Of a DNA stretch of 18,959 nucleotides, positions 1 through 6,732 are shown piece after piece. The stretch is from assembly GCA_016872875.1 (NCBI GenBank), contig VGYW01000124.1:1-18959 (forward strand), written 5' to 3'. Made by a program: the position numbers and the translations under genes. The notes under the pieces are model-generated. The model did not search any database and was not told where the DNA came from. It was given only the letters and a program-made list of their open reading frames with translations. Each line of letters opens with the position of its first letter. Positions within the stretch are counted from its first letter, which is position 1. This DNA is from Planctomycetota bacterium. GTDB taxonomy: Bacteria; Planctomycetota; PUPC01; DSUN01.

Positions 1-41
1 CGTACTACCCGCCCTGGGCACGATGTAGCGCCCGGAACCGC

Positions 42-127
42 GTAGTACGCCCTTTCAGGGCTGGCCTACCTACCACCCCCTTCCCAGGGCTTCGCCCTGG
101 GCTGCTGTAGTACGCCCCTGTCGGGGC
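42..127. repeat. Upstream cluster of short hairpin repeats
   Basis: Two copies of GTAGTACG (42-49 and 107-114) each run straight into a small hairpin: GCCCT-TTC-AGGGC at 49-61 and GCCCC-TGTC-GGGGC at 114-127. The inverse, CGTACTAC, is at 1-8. Between the two copies lies a perfect hairpin, CCCAGGGC-TTC-GCCCTGGG, at 83-101. The hairpin parts differ in sequence but keep pairing, which suggests a dispersed REP-like family rather than one regulatory site. No gene is visible in bases 1-178. A role as terminator of a gene left of the window is possible, but no T-tract follows. Confidence 0.6.
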
Positions 128-178
128 TCCGGAGTAGTTCACCAGAATTGGGGGCCATACTCAAGGGCGGCAGCGGGC

Positions 179-207
179 TTGACACCTCTGCCCGCGGGGT
201 GTAGACT
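179..207 (+). promoter_or_regulatory. Sigma70-like promoter of the Uma2 gene
   Basis: A perfect -35 hexamer TTGACA (179-184) is followed after 17 bp by TAGACT (202-207), a 4/6 match to the -10 consensus. Transcription would start near 214, leaving about 19 nt before the ATG at 233. This argues against translation from the TTG at 179, which lies inside the -35 box. Confidence 0.6.
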
Positions 208-232
208 CCAATCCAGGAAGGAGGAGCCGGCG

Positions 233-787
233 ATGGGCGGCGCGCGCCAGGTGACCGCCGAAGAGCTGTTCCGCATGCCGGACGACGGCTGGCGCCGCGA
301 ACTCATAGCAGGGGAGCTGAGGACCGCTCCGCCCACAGGCTTCGAGCAAGGAACCGTGATCGCGACACTGGGCGGCCTGCTCAGCGCGTTCATCCGACAG
401 CACAAGCTGGGCGTTGTCGCAGTGGGGCAGCCGGGCTTCGTCCTCGCCCGCGACCCCGACACGGTGCGCGCGCCGGACGTGGCGTTCATTCGCAAGGAGC
501 GCCTCGCCACGAACCCCGTGGGGCCGACCTTCTGGACCGGCGCGCCCGACCTCGCGGTCGAGGTCATCTCGCCCAGCGACACCGTTCACGCGGTTGACGA
601 GAAGGCGAAGGCTTGGCTCGCGGCGGGGGTGGAGGCCGTCTGGGTCGTCAACCCCGCCTGGCGCACCGTCACCGTCTACCGCTCGGCCACCGACATCAAG
701 ACCCTCACCGAGGACGATGAGCTCGAAGGCCAGAGCGTGCTCCCTGGTTTCCGTTGCCGCGTGGCGGACATTTTCCTCACCGAGTGA
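233..787 (+). CDS. Uma2-family (DUF820) restriction endonuclease-like protein
   Basis: This 184-aa protein matches the Uma2/DUF820 family, a PD-(D/E)xK nuclease-fold group that is widespread and usually of unknown biological role. Visible family features are the opening TAEELFRMPDDGWRRELIAGE, the PD at residues 81-82 in APDVAF, the DLAVEVISPSD block with E110, and lysines K124/K126 in DEKAKAWLAAGV, followed by VWVVNP. Together they give the expected D-E-K active-site pattern. The length is typical. The ATG at 233 is chosen because a purine-rich GGAAGGAGG (216-224) lies before it and the TTGACA promoter overlaps the earlier in-frame TTG. It is a single-gene unit convergent with htpX. Family assignment is strong; actual DNA cleavage is not shown by sequence alone. 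Confidence 0.9.
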   Translation: MGGARQVTAEELFRMPDDGWRRELIAGELRTAPPTGFEQGTVIATLGGLLSAFIRQHKLGVVAVGQPGFVLARDPDTVRAPDVAFIRKERLATNPVGPTFWTGAPDLAVEVISPSDTVHAVDEKAKAWLAAGVEAVWVVNPAWRTVTVYRSATDIKTLTEDDELEGQSVLPGFRCRVADIFLTE

Positions 788-923
788 GCCGGCCGCCGGC
801 CGCCCGGAGAAAGCCTTGTGCCGAACCTGAGCCCCCAGACCCTCGACGTGTGCATCCGAGGGATTGAGACCGGAGCGATCCGGGACGAACTCAAGGAGGG
901 TGTTGCACCCGGCGCTGTCGGCC

Positions 924-2174
924 CTATTGGCCAGCCGCGCCGGCCTCACTCCCCTCGGCCAGGCTGTGTTGCACCCCGCACCGCGGGCAGCGCACCTGCG
1001 GGCGGGCGTAGCCTGGGGGCACTTTCAGCTTGACGCCGCAAGCGCAGGGGATGAAGAGGAAGCCGCCGAGGCGGCGAAAGGTGTCGAGGGCCTCGTGAGC
1101 GCGGCGGAGGCGGTCCTCCTGGGTCTCGGGGGCTCGCGGCCCCTCGGCCGGCGGCCGGGCGGGGGGCGGAGGGGGCGCGGCGGCCAGGGCCGCCTTGGGG
1201 GCGAGCCGCTGCCCCTTGTGGTAGCGCTGCCAGGCGGCCTGGTAGTCGCTCATCGAGGCGCTGTGGCCCATGCCCCGCAGGATGGCGATCCGCTCCTCGA
1301 CGGGCGGATGGGTGCTCATCAGGGCCGAGGCACGCTCCTCGAACGACTTGACGGGGTGGACGATGTACATGTGGGCCGTGGCGCGGTTGGCGGCCTCCAG
1401 GATTTCGCGGTCGCCGCTGATCTTCTCGAGGGCCGAGGCCAGGCCCTCGGGGTAGCGGGTGAGCATGGCGGCGGAGGCGTCGGCCAGATACTCCCGCCGC
1501 CGCGAGCAGGCGAGGTAGAGGAGCCTTGCGACGATGGGGGCGAGAATGGCCGCCAGGATGCCGATGACGATGAGGACTGCCTGCGCCCCGCCGCCCCCCT
1601 CGCGGTCGGAGCGCCGCCGCCGTACGCCGGCGCCCGAATACCAGAGGCCCCGCAGGAACATGTCGGCCAGCAGCGCCACCGCGCCCACCAGGATCGCCGC
1701 GAGGGTCATGTAGAGCATGTCGCGGTTCTTGATGTGCGACAGCTCGTGGGCCATGACGCCCTGGAGCTCGTCGCGGTTGAGCTTCATCAGCAGGCCCTTC
1801 GTGATCGCGACGGAGGCGTGCCGCGGGTCGCGCCCGGTCGCAAAGGCGTTCATCGCCGTGTCGTCTATCACGTAGACCTTCGGCATGGGCACGCCGCCCG
1901 CGATGGAGACCTCTTCGACGACGTTGAAGAGCTGGGGGAGGTCCTTGTGCTCGATCTGGCGTGCGCCGCTCATCGCCAGCACCATCTGGTCGCCGGCGTA
2001 GTAGGCCAGCAGATTCATCACGGTGGCGATGACGACGGCGACGGCGATGCCGCCCACCCCGCCCCCGGGCGCCCACACCTCGCCAATCACCCAGCCGAGG
2101 ACGACGAGGACCGAGGTGAGGGTGAGGATGAGGAGCCAGGACTTGATCTTGTTGGCGCGGATGAGTTCGAACAT
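924..2174 (-). CDS. htpX: HtpX-like M48 zinc metalloprotease with C-terminal zinc ribbon
   Basis: This is a 416-aa inner-membrane peptidase of family M48, the HtpX group that degrades misfolded membrane proteins. Two N-terminal transmembrane segments (about 13-33 and 42-60) precede the catalytic HELSH at 143-147. The third zinc ligand is the glutamate of the REYLAD motif (E228), and the family STHPP block lies at 287-291. Two more hydrophobic segments (about 154-174 and 198-220) flank a short basic loop. Typical HtpX is near 290 aa. Here a Pro/Ala-rich linker leads to an extra C-terminal module with C377-x-C379 and C396-xx-C399, which looks like a zinc ribbon. I use the ATG at 2174; a TTG nine bases upstream is the alternative. 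It lies 57 bp after lemA, and the lemA-htpX pairing is common. Confidence 0.92.
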   Translation of the reverse strand: MFELIRANKIKSWLLILTLTSVLVVLGWVIGEVWAPGGGVGGIAVAVVIATVMNLLAYYAGDQMVLAMSGARQIEHKDLPQLFNVVEEVSIAGGVPMPKVYVIDDTAMNAFATGRDPRHASVAITKGLLMKLNRDELQGVMAHELSHIKNRDMLYMTLAAILVGAVALLADMFLRGLWYSGAGVRRRRSDREGGGGAQAVLIVIGILAAILAPIVARLLYLACSRRREYLADASAAMLTRYPEGLASALEKISGDREILEAANRATAHMYIVHPVKSFEERASALMSTHPPVEERIAILRGMGHSASMSDYQAAWQRYHKGQRLAPKAALAAAPPPPPARPPAEGPRAPETQEDRLRRAHEALDTFRRLGGFLFIPCACGVKLKVPPGYARPQVRCPRCGVQHSLAEGSEAGAAGQ

Positions 2175-2190
2175 GGAAAGCAAGCCATTC

Positions 2191-2223
2191 GACGACGAGG
2201 ACGACGACGACGACGAGGACGAT
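2191..2223. repeat. GAC/GAG trinucleotide tract between lemA and htpX
   Basis: The spacer between lemA and htpX is mostly a GAC microsatellite with GAG interruptions (about 11 triplets). On the coding (-) strand it reads as GTC/CTC repeats just upstream of the htpX start and leaves no recognisable Shine-Dalgarno sequence there. Slippage here would alter the spacing between the two operon genes without touching either reading frame. Confidence 0.8.
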
Positions 2224-2231
2224 AGCGCTGG

Positions 2232-2786
2232 CTACCGCAGGTCAACCTTGGGGACGGCTTTCTCCTCTTCGGGGGCCTGGAAGAACTCGGCCTTCTGGAA
2301 GCCGCCCATGTTGGCGATGATGTTGGTCGGGATCACCTCGGTCTTCGTGTTGTAGACCATCACGCTGTCGTTGTAGTACTGGCGGGCGAAGGCCACCTTG
2401 TTCTCGGTCGAGGTCAGCTCCTCCTGGAGCTGCGAGACGTTCTGGTTGGCCTTGAGGTCGGGGTAGTTCTCCATGACGGCGTAGAGGCCGGTGAGGGCGC
2501 CGCTCAAGCCCGCCTCGGCGATGGCCGCCTGCGCGGGACCCTGGGCCGCCATCGCCACGTTGCGGGCCTTGGTGACGTTGGTGAGGACCTCCTGCTCGTA
2601 GCCCATGTAGTCCTTCACGACCTCCACCAGGTTGGGGATGAGGTCGTGGCGGCGCTTGAGCTGCACGTCAATCTGCGCCCAGGCGTTCCGCACGTTGTTC
2701 CTGGCGCGCACGAGCCCGTTGTAGCTCGCCACGAACCAGAGGATGAGCAACACGACGACGCCGAGCGCGATCCAGCCAGCAAGCAT
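2232..2786 (-). CDS. lemA: LemA family protein
   Basis: This 184-aa protein is a clear LemA family member. It has one N-terminal transmembrane helix (about residues 3-22), then the signature around residues 23-60 (YNGLVRARNNVRNAWAQIDV, then QLKRRHDLIPNLVEVVK), followed by a helical domain ending with the conserved ARQYYNDSVMVYNT and FF segments. Length and order match the family, which is an N-out membrane protein of poorly defined function. The ATG at 2786 has a good TAGGAG site 6-7 bases upstream. It is the middle gene of the leftward operon, about 117 bp after the zinc-ribbon gene and upstream of htpX. The repeated lemA-htpX association suggests a shared envelope-stress role; that is inference. 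Confidence 0.95.
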   Translation of the reverse strand: MLAGWIALGVVVLLILWFVASYNGLVRARNNVRNAWAQIDVQLKRRHDLIPNLVEVVKDYMGYEQEVLTNVTKARNVAMAAQGPAQAAIAEAGLSGALTGLYAVMENYPDLKANQNVSQLQEELTSTENKVAFARQYYNDSVMVYNTKTEVIPTNIIANMGGFQKAEFFQAPEEEKAVPKVDLR

Positions 2787-2824
2787 GTCTTGCTCCTAAC
2801 GCAACCAGTGGCCGCAACCAAAGG

Positions 2825-2909
2825 GGATGAATGGATGATTGGATGAATGAAGGAGTTTTGCAGGCGACTTCTCTTTCATTCATCCATTCATCCACCCATC
2901 CATTCATCC
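2825..2909. repeat. Inverted GGATGAAT-type simple repeat in operon spacer
   Basis: On the + strand, three GGATGAAT/GGATGATT octamers (2825-2850) face an array of TCATTCATCC-type units (2876-2909) across about 25 bp. The arms are mostly complementary, so the transcript could fold into a long imperfect hairpin between the zinc-ribbon gene and lemA. The right arm runs into the last codons of the zinc-ribbon gene. It resembles the other short-period repeats of this window rather than a classic terminator, because no T-tract follows on the coding strand. Confidence 0.7.
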
Positions 2910-3332
2910 CCCACGCGTGTCCTTTTCAGCGCTGGCGCGCGGGCCGCTGAAAAAGCCTCTCAGCGCCCCGGTAGCATGGTCGTCGTGATGCCCCGCCTCG
3001 GCGGGCGCCTGGGGGTAAGCCACGAGGACCTCTTCTAGTTCGCCGGCGTCGAGCCAGATGCCGTCGCCGTGGGGACACTTGTCCACCACCACCTGCGTGC
3101 GGCCGTAGCGGTCCTTGATGAGCTTGTGGACGCAGACCGGGCAATCGCGGTCGGGCGGGCCGAGGCCGGGGTCGGGCGTGGGCTTGGACGGGACCGCGAC
3201 GCCGACGAGCGCCTCGAGCTCACCGCCATCGAGCCACACCCCGCCGCAGCCAACGCAGGTGTCTATCTCTACGTCCCGGTGCTCGGCCACGATCATCGGC
3301 TCGCGGCACGCGGGACACCGCAGCACGCGCAC
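2904..3332 (-). CDS. TFIIB-type zinc-ribbon protein (zf-TFIIB)
   Basis: This 142-aa protein holds two related zinc knuckles of the zf-TFIIB type. The first has C6-xx-C9 and C26-xx-C29 followed by GVWLDGGELE. The second has C64-xx-C67 and C86 followed by GIWLDAGELE. In the second copy the cysteine expected at position 89 is glycine, and H88 may replace it as ligand. The C-terminal tail is His/Asp-containing and probably disordered. The GTG start at 3332 is fixed by a perfect AAGGAGGT at 3337-3344 with a 4-5 base spacer. It is the first gene of the leftward operon with lemA and htpX. Function is unknown; zinc-ribbon proteins of this kind often accompany membrane quality-control genes, which would fit here. 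Confidence 0.9.
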   Translation of the reverse strand: MRVLRCPACREPMIVAEHRDVEIDTCVGCGGVWLDGGELEALVGVAVPSKPTPDPGLGPPDRDCPVCVHKLIKDRYGRTQVVVDKCPHGDGIWLDAGELEEVLVAYPQAPAEAGHHDDHATGALRGFFSGPRASAEKDTRGG

Positions 3333-3353
3333 GCGGCACCTCCTTCAGCCGCC

Positions 3354-3382
3354 ATCATAGCCCCGGCCATCGTGCCTGTCAA
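3354..3382 (-). promoter_or_regulatory. Sigma70-like promoter of the zf-TFIIB/lemA/htpX operon
   Basis: Reading leftward, TTGACA (3382-3377) and TATGAT (3359-3354) are separated by exactly 17 bp: a perfect -35 and a 5/6 -10. The expected start is near 3347, about 15 nt before the GTG, so the leader is short and consists mainly of the ribosome-binding site. This is the strongest promoter-like sequence in the window. Confidence 0.75.
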
Positions 3383-3710
3383 GCGGAACAGATGAATCCT
3401 CGCTAATGACCCAGAGGCCGTCTGGGGCCGTTTGTGCCGGGCGGATGGGCCGGAGGGGCGAGCCCACAAGCGCCCGTGTACACTAAGCTTGCGGCTTTGC
3501 CGAATCGCCGCCGCGGGCCGAAGGTGTCATTGGTCTAAGGGGCCTCCGATCTCGGCTGTACGGGGCATCTACGGCCCCTTTTTCCGGGGCCGAACCCGGC
3601 GACGCAACTCGTCGCCGGTCATACACATGCGGCTGCGCAATCTGCCTCTTGGGAAGCTGGGAGTTCGTGGCGCAGCCCCCAAGCCGCACCTTCCAAGCCT
3701 GGGTGGGATC
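3383..3710. other. Gene-free region with two adjacent hairpins
   Basis: I see no convincing gene here; the open frames are short and have no recognisable domain. The most structured part is a hairpin GGCCCC-TTTTTCC-GGGGCC at 3573-3591, followed four bases later by a perfect 8-bp stem, CCGGCGAC and GTCGCCGG, with a 7-base loop (3596-3618). A small palindrome GTGTACAC lies at 3476-3483. The twin hairpins could belong to a small RNA or to the palindrome array that follows. No T-tract marks a standard terminator. Confidence 0.45.
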
Positions 3711-4431
3711 GATTCCGCAGTTCGCGAACTGCGAAACGACCGCAAGATGGCACCCCCGCTCGCCCCGAGGATACCGCGATCTGTTCCACAGTTGTTCAAC
3801 TGTGGAACAGTCCTGCCCCGCGCCTGCGGCACATGCCCGCCTGCCCTGGGGCCGGCCTATCGAGGGCTACTCTACAGTTCGCGAACTGTGAGCTAAGCGC
3901 ACAGTAGCAGCCCCGCGGACTCCCGGGACGCCGAGATGGATTCCACAGTTGTTCAACTGTGGAACAGTCGTGCCCAGCAGCCGCGGCACACACCCACCCC
4001 CCGTGCCGGGGCCGATCGGGCCGATCCCGGAGCTCGCGAAATGCTGGGCAGGCGTCCGATGGCACCCCCGCTCGCACCGAGGATGTCGCGGTCCATTCCA
4101 CAGTTGTTCAACTGTGGAACAGTCGTGCCGCGCAGCCGCGGCACACACCCACCCCCCGTGCCGGGGCCGATGGGACCGATCCCGGAGCTCGCGAAATGCT
4201 GGGCAGGCGTCCGATGGCACCCCCGCCCGCCCCGAGGATGTCGCGGTCCATTCCACAGTTGTTCAACTGTGGAACAGTCGTGCCCCGCGCCTGCGGCACT
4301 TGCTGGTCCCTCCTGCGTCCGGCACATCGGGGCATACTTCGCGGTGCGTGAATTGTGAAATGGGCTCACGATAACAGTCCCCGTGACTGGCAGGGTGCCA
4401 AGATGTGTTCCGCAGTTGTTCAACTGTGGAA
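3711..4431. repeat. Array of ten alternating palindromes in five 155-157-bp tandem units
   Basis: Each unit holds two palindromes with related arms. Type A has arms TTCCACAGTT and AACTGTGGAA around the core GTTC, centred at 3795.5, 3952.5, 4107.5, 4262.5 and 4419.5. Type B has similar arms around CGCG, centred at 3724.5, 3881.5, 4036.5, 4191.5 and 4348.5. Every B-to-A distance is 71 bp, and units step by 157, 155, 155 and 157 bp. A copies are nearly invariant; the first has perfect 14-bp arms. B copies 3-5 have decayed. After each A a GC-rich GTGCC...GGCAC hairpin-like segment follows in several units. Units 3 and 4 are almost identical over their full length, showing recent duplication. No coding sequence is credible. 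The array ends about 120 bp before the next promoter. Confidence 0.92.
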
Positions 4432-4549
4432 CAGTCCTTCCCCACTCCTGCCCCGCAACGCTGGACTTGGCGCGCAGGGGCGGGGGCGGGCGGTGGCGAG
4501 CTGCGGACAGCTCTGCACTCCACGGTCCGCGTTTCGCGGCCCTGGCCTC
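4432..4549. other. Short gene-free spacer between array and promoter
   Basis: This GC- and G-rich stretch carries a small hairpin, GAGCTG-CGGA-CAGCTC, at 4498-4513, but no gene or other feature I can support. It separates the last palindrome from the -35 box at 4550. Confidence 0.4.
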
Positions 4550-4577
4550 TTGACGCCTCGGCTGAAATGAATACAAT
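4550..4577 (+). promoter_or_regulatory. Sigma70-like promoter of the oxidoreductase/WYL operon
   Basis: TTGACG (4550-4555) and TACAAT (4572-4577) are separated by 16 bp; each matches its consensus at five of six bases. The start would be near 4584, giving a leader of roughly 49 nt before the ATG at 4633. Confidence 0.65.
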
Positions 4578-4632
4578 GCATGGGTGTGGCGCGGCCGTAG
4601 GAGCGTGTCGTTCTCGTGAAGGAGAGGCTGCC

Positions 4633-5664
4633 ATGGTGAAGGTCGGCGTCCTCGGCATCGGGTTCATGGGCAAGATGCACTTCAACACGTATCGGGCCTA
4701 CCGGCGCTCGAGGGTGGTGGCGCTGTCGGACCTCGACCCCAAGAAGCTGGCGGGCGACTGGAGCGCGATCGGGGGGAACATCGCGGACAAGCGTGCGGCC
4801 CAGGTGGACCTCTCCGGCCTGCGGCTCTACTCGCCGCCGGCCGACCTGTTCGCAGACCCCGACGTTGACCTGGTGGACATCACGCTGCCGACCTACCTCC
4901 ACGCGCGGTACGCCGTGGCGGCGCTCGAGGCGGGGAAGCACGTGGTGTGCGAGAAGCCGATGGCCATCTCGCTGGAGGAGTGCGACCGGATGCTCGCCGC
5001 GGCCAGGGCGGCCGGGCGCCAGCTCTTCATCGCCCACTGCATCCGCTTCTGGCCAGAGTACAAGGTGCTCAAGCAGCTCATCGCCAGCGGCAGGTTCGGC
5101 AAGGTGCAGAGCGCCAGCTTCTGGCGCAAGAGCTCCACCCCGCGGTGGAGCTGGGACAACTGGCTCCTCGACGCGCCCCGCAGCGGGAGCGCGATCGTGG
5201 ACCTCCACATCCACGACACGGACTACGTGACCTACGTCTTCGGGGTGCCGGCGGCGGTCTACTCGTCGGGCGCCGTCGGCGCGGTCTCGAACACCGGCGT
5301 GGACGCGGTGGTCACGCACTACGTTTATCCCGGCGGCCCGCACGTGACTGCGGAGGGGAACTGGGCGCTGGCCCCTGGCTTCGGCTTCACCCACGGCTTC
5401 TGCGTGGTGCTCGAGAAGGCCACAATCGAGATGGACCTCAAGGGCCAGAAGCCGCTGACCATTCACCCCCTCAAGGGCAAGAGCGTCACGCCGAAGCTGC
5501 CGAAGGACGACGGCTACGTGGCCGAGCTGAAGCACTTCGTGGACTGCGTTGCGAAGGGGAAGGGCTCGGACGTGGTGACGGCCCAGGACGCGCGGGCGGC
5601 CCTGGCCGTCTGCCTCGCCGAAGCCGAGTCGGTGAAGTCGGGAAGGGCCGTGGCGATTCGTTGA
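4633..5664 (+). CDS. Gfo/Idh/MocA-family NAD(P)-dependent oxidoreductase
   Basis: This 343-aa cytoplasmic enzyme belongs to the Gfo/Idh/MocA family, which oxidises or reduces sugars, inositols and related polyols with a bound NAD(P). The N-terminal Rossmann fold opens with VGVLGIGFMGKMH (GxGxxG at 8-13), and the acidic end of beta2 is LSDLDP. The family CEKP motif is at 106-109, and its lysine (K108) is the usual catalytic residue. The C-terminal domain carries DLHIHDTDYV at 190-199, with H194 in the position of the common active-site histidine. Length is normal. The ATG at 4633 follows GAAGGAG (4618-4624). The exact substrate cannot be read. A WYL regulator follows after 9 bp, so the two genes are probably cotranscribed. 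Confidence 0.95.
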   Translation: MVKVGVLGIGFMGKMHFNTYRAYRRSRVVALSDLDPKKLAGDWSAIGGNIADKRAAQVDLSGLRLYSPPADLFADPDVDLVDITLPTYLHARYAVAALEAGKHVVCEKPMAISLEECDRMLAAARAAGRQLFIAHCIRFWPEYKVLKQLIASGRFGKVQSASFWRKSSTPRWSWDNWLLDAPRSGSAIVDLHIHDTDYVTYVFGVPAAVYSSGAVGAVSNTGVDAVVTHYVYPGGPHVTAEGNWALAPGFGFTHGFCVVLEKATIEMDLKGQKPLTIHPLKGKSVTPKLPKDDGYVAELKHFVDCVAKGKGSDVVTAQDARAALAVCLAEAESVKSGRAVAIR

Positions 5665-5673
5665 GGCCACCCG

Positions 5674-6717
5674 ATGGCCAAGACCGCGCGGGTAACGCGC
5701 CTGCTGGAGATGGTGTCGCTTCTCCAGGAAGGGACAGGGTGGAACGCGCCTGCGCTGGCCCGGCGCTTCGGGGTGTCCCGCACGCGGGTGTTCAACGGCA
5801 TCCGCGCGCTGAAGGACTCCGGGGTGCCGGTGGAGTGGGGGCCGGGCGGCTACCGGATCGCCCCGTCGTTCTTCCTCCCCGCGCTTCATCTCAGCCCGGG
5901 AGAGGTTCTCGCCCTGCTTCTCCCAGGCGAGCTGTTCGGCGTGGCCGAGCGGGGCGACGAGCTCGGCCACAGCGCGCGCAGCAAGCTCCTGTCGTGCCTT
6001 CCCCCGGCGCTGCGCGCCGGCGCCGAGGCCTGGCTGGCGCGCACCCGGGTGATGCTCCCGGTGGCGCAGGTGAACCCCGACGTGTTCGCGGAGGTGCGCG
6101 AGGCCGTGGCCGAGCGGCGCCGCATCGCCATCATCTACTCAGGGCGGACCACCGAGGCCCTCCGCCGCCTGGAGGTGGACCCCTACGGCGTGGCCTTCCG
6201 CAAGCACGCCTGGTACCTGGTGGCGTACTCCCTCACCCATCGCGAGGTCCGCAAGTTCCGCGTCTCGCGCATCGGAGCCGTGGAGGAGACCCCGCTCCAC
6301 TTCACCGCCCCCAAGGACTTCTCCCTCGAGGGGTTCTTCGCGGGCTCCTGGTACGTCTTCGGCGGGGAGCCGCAGGACATCTGCCTCCGCTTCAGCCCCA
6401 AGGTGGCCCGGCTCATCCGGGAGCGCGCGCCGCATCCCGGGCAGACGCTTCAGACGCTCAGCGACGGCACGCTCTTCTACCGCGCCAGCGTGAGGGACCT
6501 CGACGAGGTGGCCTGGTGGCTGGTCCAGTATGGCGCCGAGGCCGCCGTCATCCAGCCGCCCGCGCTGCGCGAGAAGGTGATAGCCCTTGCCGAGGGGGTT
6601 CTCCGCGCCCACCGCGTCGCCCTGCCGGCGCCGCGCCGTCCCTATCCCGAGGCCCCGTCCAGACCAGTCGAGCTCGTTGCCGAGCCGCACCCCCGGCCGC
6701 CCCATCCGCGCGCATAG
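5674..6717 (+). CDS. WYL-domain transcriptional regulator (HTH-WYL-WCX)
   Basis: This 347-aa protein has the order of the YafY/PafC-like regulators. An N-terminal winged HTH (about 1-65, ending in WGPGGYRIAP) is followed by a linker helix region and a WYL domain. The name-giving residues WYL are at 180-182 (KHAWYLVAYS), and the second half has KFRVSRI at 194-200. A C-terminal WCX-like part runs to about 310, and then a proline-rich tail. WYL domains bind small or nucleic-acid ligands and control DNA binding. The start lies 9 bp after the oxidoreductase stop with only a weak GAGG site, which suggests translational coupling. It may regulate its own operon, and the palindrome array upstream offers possible sites; that link is speculative. 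Confidence 0.92.
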   Translation: MAKTARVTRLLEMVSLLQEGTGWNAPALARRFGVSRTRVFNGIRALKDSGVPVEWGPGGYRIAPSFFLPALHLSPGEVLALLLPGELFGVAERGDELGHSARSKLLSCLPPALRAGAEAWLARTRVMLPVAQVNPDVFAEVREAVAERRRIAIIYSGRTTEALRRLEVDPYGVAFRKHAWYLVAYSLTHREVRKFRVSRIGAVEETPLHFTAPKDFSLEGFFAGSWYVFGGEPQDICLRFSPKVARLIRERAPHPGQTLQTLSDGTLFYRASVRDLDEVAWWLVQYGAEAAVIQPPALREKVIALAEGVLRAHRVALPAPRRPYPEAPSRPVELVAEPHPRPPHPRA

Positions 6718-6732
6718 GGATGGGCGAGCGCG

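Noticed and set aside
864..2225. A 453-codon plus-strand frame opposite htpX.
   Set aside because: The minus strand carries HELSH and the other HtpX motifs; the plus frame has only low-complexity His/Gly/Arg sequence.
3711..4431. The regular palindromes could be read as a CRISPR array.
   Set aside because: Units are 155-157 bp, the sequences between palindromes are themselves repeated (units 3 and 4 nearly identical), and no cas gene is nearby.
3781..4431. Interpretation of the A palindromes as a replication origin with DnaA boxes.
   Set aside because: The TTCCACA arms differ from the DnaA box at two positions, no AT-rich unwinding region is present, and no dnaA or dnaN gene is near.
3432..4576. 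Several open frames of 100-200 codons on both strands in the palindrome array.
   Set aside because: They are the same repeat translated in different frames, with no start-site support, no domain and no consistent frame.
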